Source: Gordionus sp. m RMFG-2023
Taxonomy: Eukaryota; Nematomorpha; Gordioida; Chordodea; Parachordodidae
Assembly: GCF_954871325.1 (NCBI RefSeq)
Contig: NC_088775.1
Location: forward strand, 39,099,561-39,163,560
Direction: 5' to 3'
DNA: 64,000 nucleotides
Made by a program: the position numbers and the translations under genes. Position 1 is the stretch's first letter, and every line of letters begins with the position of its first letter. The notes beneath the pieces were generated by a model. The model searched no databases, was not told where the DNA came from, and was given only the letters and a program-made list of their open reading frames with translations. Below are positions 12,782 through 24,419 of this stretch, piece after piece.

Positions 12782-13095
12782 CATTGGCGACGATTTTTAG
12801 AGAAGATTTATTTGATTTATTAAATTTAAAGTAAAAGACTCAATGGAAGTAGTTCCTATTAAAGTTAAAGACTCAATGGAAGTAGTTCCTATTAAATTCC
12901 ATATTCCAGAATTTGTCAAAGAAAAAGTAAATATTCAGGACTACTTATTTAACTTGGAGTTAATTTATAAAGTAAGAAATATTATAGATTTAAATACAAA
13001 AAAAAGACCTGCTTTTAGCCTATATCGGAACAGACAATCTTATCAAAATTAAGAACTTTCACTTTCCAATAAATTTAGAGATGATAAATTATGAT
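12782..13095 (+). repeat. internal duplicate of leader and gag start
   Basis: Starts TCATTGGCGACGATTTTTAG and repeats the leader and gag start found at 9727-10077, with one fewer copy of the MEVVPIK repeat. It is followed at about 13096-13150 by a piece matching the LTR end plus primer-binding site. The layout suggests recombination between element copies or template switching. Confidence 0.85.
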
Positions 13096-13149
13096 ACTTT
13101 TACTTACTTTACCTATTTTACTTATTTAATAAAACACTTCATTGGCGAC

Positions 13150-13503
13150 GAGGATAGAGAAAGGATGGAAAACGCTCTATGGAAACAAAAGTACTACAAA
13201 GATAGAAGTGTTGAACCTCGGGAGTTTGAAAAGCAGCAAAAAGTTTGGATAGCAAACGAAAGGACCAGGGTGGCATGAAGGAAAAGTGTTACAACGAAAA
13301 AGCGCAATATTGTATGATGTGGAATCAGAGGTGATCGTTAAAAACAAGCATGCAGATCAATTGAGGGATGCACATACACAAGAGAAGGAAATACCCGTTA
13401 CGTTGACCGAAGAAGTGGAAAAGGCAGAACATGAGAATACAACTCTTGAAAAAAGAGTTTCGAAACCCCCACTACGTTATCACGATGAATTCATTTTATA
13501 GTG
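13150..13503 (+). pseudogene. C-terminal pol tail (fossil)
   Basis: Two short frames (to 13278 and 13286-13501) rich in Lys and Glu, ending KPPLRYHDEFIL just before the purine tract and the right LTR. This resembles the C-terminal tail of integrase polyproteins; the assignment is by position more than motif. Confidence 0.55.
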
Positions 13504-13511
13504 GGGAGAAC

Positions 13512-13679
13512 TGTAATATAAATGTAATTGTAAATTGAATTTAAATTGAATATAATATTAACTTTTCGTTTGTAAATTACATAACCTGAAGGATTGAATT
13601 CATTGTATATATATACGTGATATTTTGTATTAAATACTTTTACTTACTTTACTTATTTTACTTATTTAATAAAACACTT
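13512..13679 (+). repeat. 3' LTR
   Basis: 168 bp, about 97% identical by eye to 9559-9726. Preceded by the purine tract GTGGGGAGAA and followed by the 5-bp CACAG duplication. Confidence 0.92.
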
Positions 13680-13684
13680 CACAG

Positions 13685-15430
13685 AGCATTTTTTGGTCTC
13701 AAAGAATACCCTACTCTGTCAAGATTTTTATACCAAAATTCGACATCACAAAGTAACTTATCATATGAACCTACTAACATTAGCATAAAACTCTGAGATT
13801 TTTTTAATATCCTCTCGTGTTTCAAGTGCAATCAACAGTTTAGACTCAACCGGCAAAAGAAAATAAAAGCTTTTTAATATATAATTATGACTAATAAATC
13901 TTTCTTTTAATTGAAATAAAAATGTATCAATAAGGGGAATAAAAATGTTTATTTTATAAAAATCCTCAATCGTAGATGAATCAATATTTGATCGATTGGA
14001 TTGTCTAGAGACTACTCTAGGTTTAAAAATTTCAATTCCAAACATATTAGCAATCTCCTTTACTTTTCATATATTTCATGAAATTTTTCATCCACATTCT
14101 CTCTGATATTTGTTAATATTTCAACAATATCCTTTGCTCTATTCATAATCTCCCTTAAATCCAAATCAATTTTTTGTAGCATTGTGTATAATTAAATAAA
14201 AAATAAACACATTGAATTGAAATTAAAAACTGTGGCTTAATAATAGCCTGCAAAAGATTTTCGGCATCTGCTGAATCTTTTTCCTTGCTTGATATATAAA
14301 ATTCTAGTGCTGCAAAGACAACATCATAGAGTTCAATAAAGAGTTTCACCGACTCTTGTCTTTCGATGAATCTGTTCGGACAAAATCTTTTTAGTTTTTT
14401 TTTTGATTTTTTGAGTCAATATCATGATACGTTTGAATAAATAACTCCCTTTTTTGGGGTGGTGTGAAATAGCTGCAAACCAAAGATATTGTTTCTAAAT
14501 TTTTTAAAATATATTAGCATTATTAAAGATAATACACACTAAACATACATAATATGTTATAAAAACTAATAAATTCTAATTAAATTAAAATATTTTTACG
14601 TAAACTGTTCCTGATGTCCCGAATTTCACATGCCTCAGATATCATTAAGTTTAAACAATGTGAACTACAGTGAACATAGAGGGCGGTGTTGTAAAGCTCT
14701 CTTATTCTTGACTGCACACCTTTAACATGACCACTCATCGAGGGAGCTCCATCATATCCTTGGCCTCTCATCAAGTTTAAATTTAAATCTAGGCCTTGAT
14801 GATGATATTATTTCTTTCGCTATAGTCTCCGATTTAGTGTCATGCAATGAGATAAATTGAACAAAGAGTTCCTTCATTTTAAATTCTCCTGACTCCAGAT
14901 AGATAAACCTAATGGCTATAGATAGTTGCTCTATTGGCCACGTCAGATGTCTCATCAGCTAAAACACTAGAAAAAGGTGCTGCTTTCACCTTTCTTGAAA
15001 TTTCATTTAAAATGAATTTATTGCATATAGAAATAATCTCATTTTGTATCGAAGGACTTAAATAAGTTGCATTTTTGGGAGAGTTAATAAAAAGATTTGT
15101 ATAAGTTTCATTATTATCACATAATAGTTTTAACAATTCTTTAAAATTTCCTTCGTTATTATTGGAACATATTGTTGTTAATGGACCAGAGAATACTCTA
15201 TGTGCCCTTAGTGCTAGGCCCTGCTTTCCTAACCAAATAATAGCATCAATAATTATCATTATTCTTTTTCTATCATTTGTAACTTTTTTCAATTTTTGTT
15301 CATCTAAGATTTTGGATATTGATATTTTTTTGTTATTTGCTATTGCCTTTAAAATGTCTATTATTTCGCATGAATTTATGTGATATGTGTTTTGTTGATG
15401 GGAATTAAAATTTTCTATGGCATCTTTCAC
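13685..15430 (-). pseudogene. hAT transposase core region
   Basis: Read on the minus strand: 15430-14909 carries the region after the zinc finger and the first catalytic segment SSVLADETSDVANRA. Then 14774-14580 carries GQGYDGAPSMSGHVKGVQ with the second acidic residue, followed by the YVHCSSHCLNL motif (C/H pair of hAT enzymes). Finally 14349-13761 holds the insertion domain leading to the C-terminal region. The motifs match the ZMYM1-like hAT branch. The frame is interrupted, with frame changes around 14770-14950 and 14050-14580, so it is probably inactive. It is split from its 3' end by the LTR element. Confidence 0.88.
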
Positions 15431-15450
15431 CTAGTATACTCGGTACTTAC

Positions 15451-15724
15451 CAATGTCTTAAGTTTTTGTAACCTTTACCAGCATATTTTGGCGAGAAAAT
15501 AACGCACACCTTACAAAAAGCCCCTTGCTTTATGGCTGAGTAGGCAAGCCACTTATATTTTTTTAGCCATGAAAATTGGAATGTTAAATTTCTCATATTT
15601 AATGATACTGGAAACTTATAACCATTCCCTGGCTCCCAAATATTATCAATGGACCTTAATTTTTCATTATCATTATGAAAATTGTGGTGTACATAGGTTG
15701 CAATATCTTTTTGACAAAGGATGT
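15451..15724 (-). pseudogene. hAT transposase TTF-type zinc-finger exon
   Basis: On the minus strand an AG acceptor at about 15725 is followed by an open phase-1 exon. It encodes WEPGNGYKFPVS, then FSWLKKYKWLAYS and GAFCKVCVIFSPKYAG, the TTF-type zinc finger found at the N-terminus of ZMYM1-like hAT transposases, where it binds the element ends. It closes at GTAAGT, a strong donor. Its opening phase matches the closing phase of the upstream 66-nt exons, which supports splicing to them. The next coding frame begins only about 20 nt beyond, so the following intron is not understood. Confidence 0.8.
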
Positions 15725-15942
15725 CTATATTTTTTTTAAATTAAAAGTTCAATATGAACTGTTTTAAATATAATAAACCCAATGATCTTATTTCTTATAG
15801 CACTAATCAAAAACACCCCAAAAACCTTATCTGAGTTTGTTTAAAAAATTAGTTAACAAATATAAAATATATCTTGAATAAGTATAAGTGACAAAATAAA
15901 AATGAACTATATAATATAAAAATATTAAACAAAATATTATAC

Positions 15943-16680
15943 CTTGATCAAGAAGTGAATCTTTCAAATTTGAGATGCCAAGATATGTTGGTGATTTAAC
16001 TATTACAATATAATAAATATTAAAAAAAAATATTAACAAAATATTAAACCTTGATCAAGAAGATGAATAGTCTGATCTTGAAAATTTGAGATGGGAAGAT
16101 ATGTTGGTGATTGAACTATTACAATATAATATAAAAATATTAAACAAAATATTAAAGTTATACCTTGATCAAGAAGTTGAATAGTCTGATCTTGAAAATT
16201 TGAGATGGGAAGATATGTTAGTGATAGAACTATTACAATATAATGTAAAATAAAAATATTAAACAAAATATTATACCTTGATCAAGAAGTGGAATAGTCT
16301 GATCTTTCAAATTTGAGATGGGAAGATATGTTGGTGATTTAACTATTACAATATAATAAATATTAAAAAAAAATATTAACAAAATATTAAACCTTGATCA
16401 AAAAGATGCTGATCTTGAAAATTTGAGATGGGAAGATATGTTGGTGATTGAACTATTACAAAATAATATAAAAAAATATTAAACAAAATATTATAGTTAT
16501 ACCTTAATAAGTTGAATAGTCTGATCTTGAAATTTTGAGATGGGAAGATATGTTAGTGATTGAACTATTACAATATAATGTAAAATAAAAATATTAAACA
16601 AAATATTATACCTTGATCAAGAAGTGGAATAGTCTGATCTTTCAAATTTGCGATGGGAAGATATGATGGTGGTGATTGAA
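15943..16680 (-). repeat. tandem array of seven duplicated small exons in hAT gene
   Basis: Seven units of about 103-121 bp each contain an exon-like block preceded by AG and followed by GT on the minus strand: 16612-16680 (69 nt), 16503-16564 (62), 16393-16452 (60), 16277-16342 (66), 16164-16229 (66), 16050-16115 (66) and 15943-15999 (57). Six of the seven are multiples of three and all enter in phase 1, encoding variants of QSPTYLPISNFQDQT plus LLDQ. Introns are about 50 nt. Spacer and sequence variants show a three-unit higher-order repeat (units 1-3 resemble 4-6). Confidence 0.85.
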
Positions 16681-16732
16681 CTCTTACTATATGATATAAA
16701 ATTAAGTAAAAATATTAAAGAAAATATTATAC

Positions 16733-16826
16733 CGTTATCATCACCATCAGGAAGATTTTCCAATGTAGTATTAGGTGTAGGATGTGATTTGTTGAAATAT
16801 GAATAAATTAATGATTGTTTTCTCAT
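16733..16826 (-). CDS. hAT transposase first exon
   Basis: ATG at 16826-16824 opens a 31-codon exon beginning MRKQSLIYSYFNKS, similar to the N-terminus of ZMYM1-like hAT transposases. It ends DGDDN plus one base before a GTATAA donor. Its phase-1 end matches the start phase of every exon in the adjoining array. About 250 bp separate it from the TIR at 17082, leaving room for the element's own promoter. Confidence 0.7.
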
Positions 16827-17082
16827 ATTGAAAATGAGAAATATATATTTTTATAAAATGGAATATGACAAACTAGACAACTTTTATGAAATGCAAAATA
16901 ATATAAAATTTATTTAATAAATATAAAATTTATTTAATAAATATAAAAATAATCAAATGTTTTGTGTATATCTATTATTATTTATAATAAATTTAAAACA
17001 CAAAATCAAGCGTTTATTAAGAATTTATTAAATTAAAATTAAAAAATTTTAAAAAGGGACCCCCCCTATGCCTACGCCACTG

Positions 17083-17090
17083 ATCTATTA
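17083..17090 (+). repeat. target-site duplication, right copy (ATCTATTA)
   Basis: Matches 8837-8844 exactly. Confidence 0.93.
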
Positions 17091-17336
17091 TGTCTATGAA
17101 TCTTTCAAGTATATTTTCAAATAATTTTAACATGATCTTGCTAACAAAGACATATTATTAATGTTTACGATTAACGCGTTCAAAATTTGTGAATTCCCTT
17201 TTTATTCTACATTCACTTGTACTGTACCTATCACTTGTATCGTCTTGCCATTGTAACCTGATAACTTTATTTGAACTTGATAATATTTTTAATGCCTGTT
17301 TTCTCAATCATGTATTCTTGTAGAATCAAAACATTT

Positions 17337-17865
17337 ATTAAAAACTTAATTATTGTAGTTAAGAAAAAAATTACCATTTGGCTAAAATTTTATTAAATAT
17401 ATAGTTTTTCATAAGGAAGCAAATTATAACTCCTCTTTATTTATAGAAAATCTCAGTTAAAAGATTCACAAATTGTATTATCTCCTCATCCAATCCCCAT
17501 TACAGTGAGGCGCTTACTTTGCATGATAGGTATTTAATTTAAATACGAATTATATGATAACTTTTGAAGGAAATAAATTATGTTTATGAGGTTATTCAAA
17601 TATTTCTAACATTTATTAAAAACTTTATTATAATGTAGCTAAGAATAAAATGACCATTTGGCTAAAATTTTATTAAAATATAGTTTTTCTTAAGTAAACA
17701 AATTATACTCTTTATTTATAGCAAATTTCCATTATTGAAGATTCACAAATTGTATTATCTCCTCATCCAATCCCCAGTTCCAGTGAGGCGTTACTTTGCA
17801 TGATGTATTTAATTTAAATAAAATTTATATAATAACTTTTGAAGGGAATAAATTATGAGGATATT
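17337..17865 (+). repeat. tandem duplication, about 279 bp unit, two copies
   Basis: The segment ACCATTTGGCTAAAATTTTA occurs near 17374 and 17652. Further matched landmarks are CTCCTCATCCAATCCCCA, CAGTGAGGCG and AACTTTTGAAGG. The copies have diverged by indels. The array lies just upstream of the decayed hAT transposase at 18120. Confidence 0.85.
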
Positions 17866-18119
17866 CAAAGTCCAAGTCTTATTCGGCTATACAAAAAGAA
17901 GGAATCAAATGACCCATTTCCCTTCATATTATTTAGGATGACAAATATTTTGATTAATTTCATAATTGCTGTAGACCCATGTCAGCCATGTACAAATAAA
18001 TTTCAATATCCTGTTACTCACAAGAGGTTTTAAATAATTAATTTTCATTAATTTTTTCGCATCCATTATTTCTATACCAGTATTTATTTTTTTACTTTTT
18101 AAACAGGAGCATGAATATA

Positions 18120-20757
18120 ACCTATTATAGAAAAGTTAATATATATGGTTCCCTCAACCCCAGAAATTGGCTATCTTATAGCACTACTTTAGACAAATCT
18201 TTTGTCTATACTGTATTATGTTTGGTGGCCCTAATTCCAATACTTTTTGGACTCAACTTGGAGTAAATAATTCTAAAAACATTAAGCGTGACTTAGAGAG
18301 ACACGAAGCATTTTCTCTTCTTAAAGATTGTGTTAAGCGTGACTTAGAGAGACACGAAGCATTTTCTCTTCTTAAAGATTGTGAATATGCAAACATGACT
18401 TGGCTTGCAAATAAGCGCATTCAAGATCATTTGCTATCAAATAAGCTTGATATAATTATGGAAAATCGTAATATAGTTCATAATATTATCGATGCCATTA
18501 TGTACCTTATAAAATGTAATATAGCCTTTTGGGGTTCTAATTCGAATGAAGGTAATTTTATGTGTCTCATAAAATTAATGGCAAAAATGGTTCCAACTTT
18601 ACGTGCATACATGGATAACAACGAAAAATTGTGGAGAAAAAAAATCAGATAAAATTTCGAGACCTTATATAAATTTATTGTCATATGGCCACGTGAAAAA
18701 AATAACTGAAATTATTAAGATAAAAATAACAAAAAGCATTATTCAAAAAATTAAAGAGAATCGTGCCTATAGCATCATATTAGATGGAACATATGATGTG
18801 TCTAAAAAAGAATGCAAAGCTTTGCTTGTACGGTATATAGAAGATGATCTGCATCTACATCCTGTAGAAAGGATCATACATGTTTTTATTTACAACATCA
18901 GAAACCAGTGGGAAAAATATAAAGAAACATGTTTTTTCTAAGTTTAATGATCTTGGTCTTCCTCTTAATTATTTGGTTGGACAAAGTATGAATGGTGCAG
19001 GGAATATGAGAGGTATACAAAGGAATGCAGGCTTTAATAATGAAAGAGGCTCCAAAAGCCATCTATATTTGGTGCCATGCACATCGGCTAAATTTAGAAG
19101 TTGCTCATGTTTGTGGATGCAAAATTGAAATGAAAAAGGCAATGGGAATATTAGATGAGTTATATAATTTTATGAATGGAGTTAGACGTCAAGGTGTGTT
19201 TGTTAAATATCAAATGAGAAAGTCCAAGAAATCTCTTAAAAGAATTAAAAACACAACAAGGTATTGCAAATGTTTAATTAAAGAGAAAAATAAAAATGTT
19301 TATGTATTTTCAAGAGATGTCAATCAGATTATTATGTTTGTAATAATATGTTTTTATTGTAAAAGTAATAATTTTATTCAGTCGGTGATTTTAAAAAATG
19401 AATTGTATATTTATGAATTGGAATTTGAATTATTTGATATCGAATTTTATGATTATACTGTTGGAATTTATTAGATTTTGAAATAGAGTGAAAAATTGAA
19501 ATAAAATTATTTGTAGTGAAAAATTAAAAAATATTTTACAAGGTAAATAAAATATTTTAATAAAAGTTATATATTTTCAGAAATTGGTCATCATCCTACA
19601 AATCTGTAGAAATCTTTTTAGATGTTTATGAACATATTTTAGCATCATTAGTTGAATTAAAAGATTCTAATGACCCAAGCACCTCTTCCATTGCCGATGG
19701 ATTATTATCCAGAATTAAGGATGAAAATTTTATATTAAGTCTATTTATTTTGAAAGAAATATTGAAATGTACACATGAGGCTTGTATTGAAATGCAAGCA
19801 GTTGGTAATGATTTGGCTATGGTAACCAAATTAATACAACATACAAAAAATGAATTACAAAAACTAAATTAGTTACTATTTGTATATATAATTTTAAAAT
19901 ATAGCTAATGGAGACAACATTTTTTTAAATTACATTCCTTATCTACTAGTTTTTTGAAGAAGAATAATGTAATAACTGATTTGTATAATATGAAATCAAT
20001 ATTCAAATTGGATCAAACAGAATTCAATAATTATGTTGAACAAAAAAAACAAGTTGAATAAATTAAAAATTTTAAATTATTATTTATTTTTATAGATATA
20101 AAATGGAAATATTTTTCCCTGTGCTAAATGCAATACCACCTAAATGATCGATTTAATTATGATTGTTTAAATTTTTTATCACAAATATCCATTTTTACTC
20201 CTCTGTAATTATGGATAATGAAAAAATAGAAGGATGGCAAATATCCGAAATTTGTCATACTTATCAATTGGATGTCCAAAACATTGTTGATGAATATAAT
20301 GATTTTCGCTCTTTATATTTGGAGTCTCAATCAATCATTTTTTACGAAGATTTTTTGAAAGTTAAAAAGATGGACGCGTTATATATTGATGAAAGTAATT
20401 TATTGATATTTTATTTGTAATTGTATATAATTAAAGGTATTGGAAAAGATAAAACTACCGAAGATAATATCAATAGCGAAATCATGACCAAAATAAAAAA
20501 AATGGATAAAATACTCTTTTATATTTCCATACCAACTTTTAAATCAATTAAATTCTTATTCTAATTTAAATTTATTATATAAATATTTATTAACCCTTCC
20601 TACAACTTCCTGTTTAGCCGAAAGAGCCATGAGTAAAGTAAAAATAAACAAAACTCGAATGCGGAATAAAATTTCGGACCCATTTTTAGAAAATTTACTG
20701 TTAATATCCAGCGAAATAGATGTTTTTGAAAAATTTACAATAATGATATTATAACAC
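18120..20757 (+). pseudogene. second hAT transposase (ZMYM1-like), decayed
   Basis: A plus-strand trail shows TTF-finger remnants near 18180-18390 (MFGGPNSNTFWTQLGV then the RHEAF motif), the region up to 18652, the first catalytic segment SIILDGTYDVSKKE at about 18765-18810, GQSMNGAGNMRGIQ near 18980, where the usual Asp of DGA is Asn, and WCHAHRLNLEVAH near 19070. Later come 19580-19870 and the C-terminal signature PTTSCLAERAMSKVKINKTR at 20595-20660. Frame shifts and the Asp-to-Asn change make it inactive. Its ends were not located. Confidence 0.82.
18284..18384 (+). repeat. 51-bp in-frame tandem duplication
   Basis: AAGCGTGACTTAGAGAGACA recurs exactly 51 bp later (18284 and 18335), giving two copies of a 17-residue segment KRDLERHEAFSLLKDC plus one residue. 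The copies are virtually identical, so the duplication is recent relative to the decay of the gene. Confidence 0.93.
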
Positions 20758-21419
20758 AATTTGCATTAACATCTATAAGGTTATCCAAATTATTAATAAA
20801 ATAAGTTATGTATCTTTTTCACAGCGAATATATACGCTTTTAAAAAATAAAAATTATTTTATAATTTCAATGCAAAATATACTATAATTCATTTTATTCT
20901 AATATTTTATATAATAACTCTATTACAATCATGTTTTTAATTAATTAAAAGGTAATATAGGTATGTGGAATTAAGCTAAATATACCTATTTAAAATTACT
21001 CGTCTTATATTTTTTACAATATTTTAGATCTTTTTTATAGAAATATTAATATGTTATCTCATTTAATTCACTTATATATATTCTTGAAAATAAAGTGAAT
21101 ATCAACCAAATTATGAAAAGATTGCATTATTTAAATATAAGTTGATTATCCCCTACAAATTTTTAAAAATTTTTTTCCCTGGATTTTTTTTAGGTGGGTG
21201 TGGGTAGATTTTGGAGGGGGTTTGCCTCCATCAAATTTTCTGCCATATAGACTCTAGAATGTCACCGAATAAAAAAAAATGGACATTCTTCTTTTTCTAA
21301 ATAAATTTCGATTTATAGATTGTATTTATTTTTGTTATTAATATGGATTATGAAATAAGAGAAATAAATAGAATGAATTCAAAAAAGTGTGAAATTATAG
21401 CAATAGTTTTGAAAAATTA

Positions 21420-21590
21420 AAAAAAATTGTGAATTATCGGGCGTGACGGGCCTGAATCAAAATATTGCTTGACGTGAGCGGGTGGGTCGGGTCGGAAATT
21501 TTTTAGTGGTAAGCGTGAGTTGGCGTGAATTTGTTTTATTGCCACCGTGAGCGAGCGGGCTGTGAATAAAAAATTAGGCCCGCGCCCACC
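21420..21590. mobile_element. terminus of a GC-rich hAT-type element
   Basis: Ends ...GCCCGCGCCCACCTCTG; the reverse complement CAGAGGTGGGC is a common hAT end. Inside it are repeated GGCGTGA, GCGGGC and GGGTCGG motifs. The matching left end was not found, so this is probably a truncated copy, or the right end of the decayed hAT at 18120-20757. Confidence 0.55.
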
Positions 21591-21970
21591 TCTGATATTC
21601 CTCTATTATATAGAATTAGTTACAAAATACTAGATAAAATTCCACTTTTACAGACATATTTGACTGTTAGAAAATATATTACAGTTAATATTTTAACAAA
21701 TTTTACTAATCAATGCTCTTGATAATAAATATAGCAACAATTTGCATTCAATTATTTAACATCATCTATTTATTTTAAATAAAAATGATATTTAAAATTA
21801 ATCTTCATAATTCATCCCACAATGTCTTTAAAGATATTTTCTGATGTCCTTATCAATATTTTATAGTTTTCTGTAAAATATATATCGATATATTGGTAAA
21901 AATTACTTGATTGTTATGATAATTGAAAAAAAATAGATATACTGTAAATCTACGACATATAATATTCCGG
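21591..21970 (+). repeat. fragment of the 31875-36810 transposon family
   Basis: This segment matches the reverse complement of about 34970-35345. Shared landmarks include ATTCCTCTATTATATAGAA, CAATGCTCTTGATAATAAA, CATCCCACAATGTCTTTAAA and GTAAATCTA-GACATATAATAT. It stops exactly where the MULE inverted arm begins. Confidence 0.8.
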
Positions 21971-22460
21971 TATGTCTAAATACTGTGTTGCTAAACTGTC
22001 TTGCTAAAAATCAATTAATTATAATCAATCATAATTTGATGATATAATATCTTTTAAAAAAAAAATTTTCAAAACCATTTTTTTTATTTTACATAAATCA
22101 ATTTTAATTTATTAAAAAATTGATATTAAATATCAAATAATTTAAAATTCTATTTTTACTTAATATTATTGGAAAAAAAATATATTTACTAGCTTATTAC
22201 AACTTATATTTTATTTTTCAATTACAAAATTTAACAAATTTATATCCATAGGAGGGCGTTAAATACATAAATATGAAAATATATTCTTAGGAAACCAGAA
22301 TAAATATTGGATAGGGCTTTTTTTGTATTTGGGTGTAAATACAAAAACCTAAAAAAAAATTAAAAAATAGAGGTTTCTTTGAGATTTAATTAATGATTAG
22401 GTTTAGAAGCGAAAAATAGTAGAAAGTTTGTAAGGAACATATTGCTGGCGTTATTGTTCA

Positions 22461-23340
22461 AAATCTCTTCATTTTTGATTTATACGTGTATATTTAGGTG
22501 TTAAACATCATCCTAAAAAATATTTTGAAAATATTATGATTTGACCGAATGGCGAGCTCAAAACCGACCACTTACTAAATATTCGATCTACCAAATTTGG
22601 TAGTAATATTATTTGGAAAATGTTCATTTTTCGTTAATTTATCTATAAATACGTGCAAATCATTATCCCAAAAAATATTTTATAAATATCGTGATTTGAC
22701 AGAAAACCGATTTGAAACCGGCTCAATGACTAAATATGTCTTGCTGGCGTTATACATGGAAAATCTCTTCATTTTTGGTTTATACGTGAACAATAACGTG
22801 TTAAGCATTATCCTAATTAATTTTTTGAAAATATTATGATTTGACCGAATGGCGAGCTCAAAACCGACCACTTACTAAATATTCGATCTACCAAATTTGG
22901 TAGTAATATTATTTGGAAAATGTTCATTTTTGGTTAATTTATCTATAAATACGTGCAAATCATTATCCCAAAAAATATTTTAAAAATATCGTGATTTGAC
23001 CGATAACCGATTTGAAGAAATACTGTCTTGCTGGGGTTATACATAGAAAATTCTTCATTTTTGGTTTATACGTGAAAAATAACGTGTTAAGCATTATCCT
23101 AAATAATTTTTTGAAAATATTATGATTTGACCGAATGCCGAGCCTAAAACCGACCACTTACTAAATATTCGATCTACCAAATTTGGTAGTAATATTATTT
23201 GGAAAATGTTCATTTTTGGTTAATTTATCTATAAATACGTGCAAATCATTATCCCAAAAAATATTTAAAAAATATCGTGATTTGACCGATAACCGATTTG
23301 AAACCGAAATACTGCTTTGCTGGCGTTATCCATAGAAAAT
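22461..23340 (+). repeat. left arm array, three units of 286-300 bp
   Basis: Units start at 22461, 22761 and about 23048. Each has the perfect 16-bp palindrome CTACCAAATTTGGTAG (22588-22603, 22888-22903, 23174-23189) and two related halves with ATATTATGATTTGACCGA and ATCGTGATTTGACCGA cores. Confidence 0.92.
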
Positions 23341-23630
23341 TCTTTATCTTAATAAATATTTTATTTTTTATCTATTATATAATATCATATTAATCCAAAA
23401 AATAAAATATAATTTTATTAAATTAATGTCGATAAAAGACATTTGATACAATAATTATACCAAAAACAAAAGCGAAAAATAAATATAATTAAACGAGGAT
23501 CAGATATCCCTAGTATTTTCATCTATATATATATCATCATTTCCTCACATATTTTAAAAAATATTTAACAAAATAGAAATTATGAATAATCAATTAAATT
23601 ATGCGTTGTAAAAAAAATATTTTAAAAAAA

Positions 23631-23840
23631 TTTGGTATTTGTGATGATATGAATAAAAATTAAAAAAAATTAATATTTGTATGCGATGTCAATAAAAAAA
23701 ATTTAAAAAAATTTGGTATTTGTGACGATATGAATGAATAAAAGTTACAAAAAATTAATATTTAAAAAATTTGGTATTTGTGACGATATGAATAAAAATT
23801 AAAAATTAAATTAATATTTGCATGCGATGTGAATAAATTT
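23631..23840 (+). repeat. tandem repeat in MULE interior, three diverged copies
   Basis: Copies open with TTTGGTATTTGTGAYGATAT near 23631, 23714 and 23771, two of them with a TGCGATGTSAATAAA element. Non-coding. Confidence 0.75.
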
Positions 23841-23950
23841 TTTTTTAAAACTATGATTAGGATGAAGCATTGTTTCGATACAAAAATCTATTGTAAAATT
23901 AAAAAATTGATTTGATATATATGAAAAAGAGTACGACGATTAGGGCCTTA

Positions 23951-24220
23951 TTATTTTTCAATTTTAATTTTTTTTATTGATACTGTTCTATTTTTTTTTA
24001 TTCTAATTTTTTGACATGGTTTTTTAGAATTTTTAGGCTTTAAAAGTATTAATTCCACGCATGATGACATGACATTTTCTCTTTCCCGTTTTTTACTTCC
24101 TTTTATTAAATTTTTTACCTCTTTTTTTTTATCTTCCTCACTAAATTTCTCCCAAATTGATAAATCTATCTGAAATGACTTATACCCCTCAGCCAAATAA
24201 TATTTTCCTTTTCCTATCAA
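23951..24220 (-). CDS. Lys-rich ORF at 3' end of MULE gene
   Basis: An 89-residue frame contains YLAEGYKSFQIDLS and KFSEEDKKKEVKNLI, ending in a very basic tail. It follows the catalytic region of the transposase on the same strand, with about 200 bp between, and most likely is the transposase C-terminal part or its last exon. No independent domain is recognised. Intact frame, but the upstream enzyme is broken. Confidence 0.45.
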   Translation of the reverse strand: MIGKGKYYLAEGYKSFQIDLSIWEKFSEEDKKKEVKNLIKGSKKRERENVMSSCVELILLKPKNSKKPCQKIRIKKNRTVSIKKIKIEK

Positions 24221-24419
24221 AGCTCTTTCGAGATCTTTTTCTCGTATTTGTACTTTATTATATATTATATCAATTAAATTAATTAAATTACTTGATTGCC
24301 AATTTGTATAACTTTTAAATACATTATAATTTTATTTTTTATTGGGATAAACACATGATGTACAAATTTTTTCTAAATAAATGTTAATATATTCTATAAA
24401 AAAATAGTAGTGATTATTT

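Larger units (their letters stand above)
9559..13679 (+). mobile_element. Ty3/gypsy-type LTR retrotransposon nested in hAT (fossil)
   Basis: Two 168-bp LTRs bound the element, and CACAG stands on both outer sides as a 5-bp duplication (3-5 bp if the boundary is read differently). The leader just inside the left LTR starts TTGGCGACGA, a plausible primer-binding site, and a purine tract precedes the right LTR. The interior carries gag with a CCHC knuckle, protease, reverse transcriptase and RNase H, then a duplicated leader/gag block and a C-terminal pol tail. It is broken in several places. By eye the LTRs differ at about 5 of 168 positions, suggesting a fairly recent insertion. Confidence 0.93.
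8845..17082 (-). mobile_element. hAT transposon (ZMYM1-like transposase), split by an LTR element
   Basis: The left end starts CAGTGGCGTAGCCAGG. The right end, reverse-complemented, starts CAGTGGCGTAGGCATAGG. Both ends are followed inward by G runs, and the element is bracketed by a perfect 8-bp ATCTATTA duplication. Its net length without the inserted retrotransposon is about 4.1 kb. The minus strand encodes, in order, a first exon at 16733-16826, an array of small exons, a TTF-type zinc-finger exon, the catalytic core and a C-terminal dimerisation region. Several frames are interrupted, so it is probably dead. Confidence 0.93.

Noticed and set aside
15431-15450. 20-bp intron with GTAAG...TAG ends in the hAT gene
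   Set aside because: Far below any workable intron length and the phases do not join openly; probably deletion of a longer intron.
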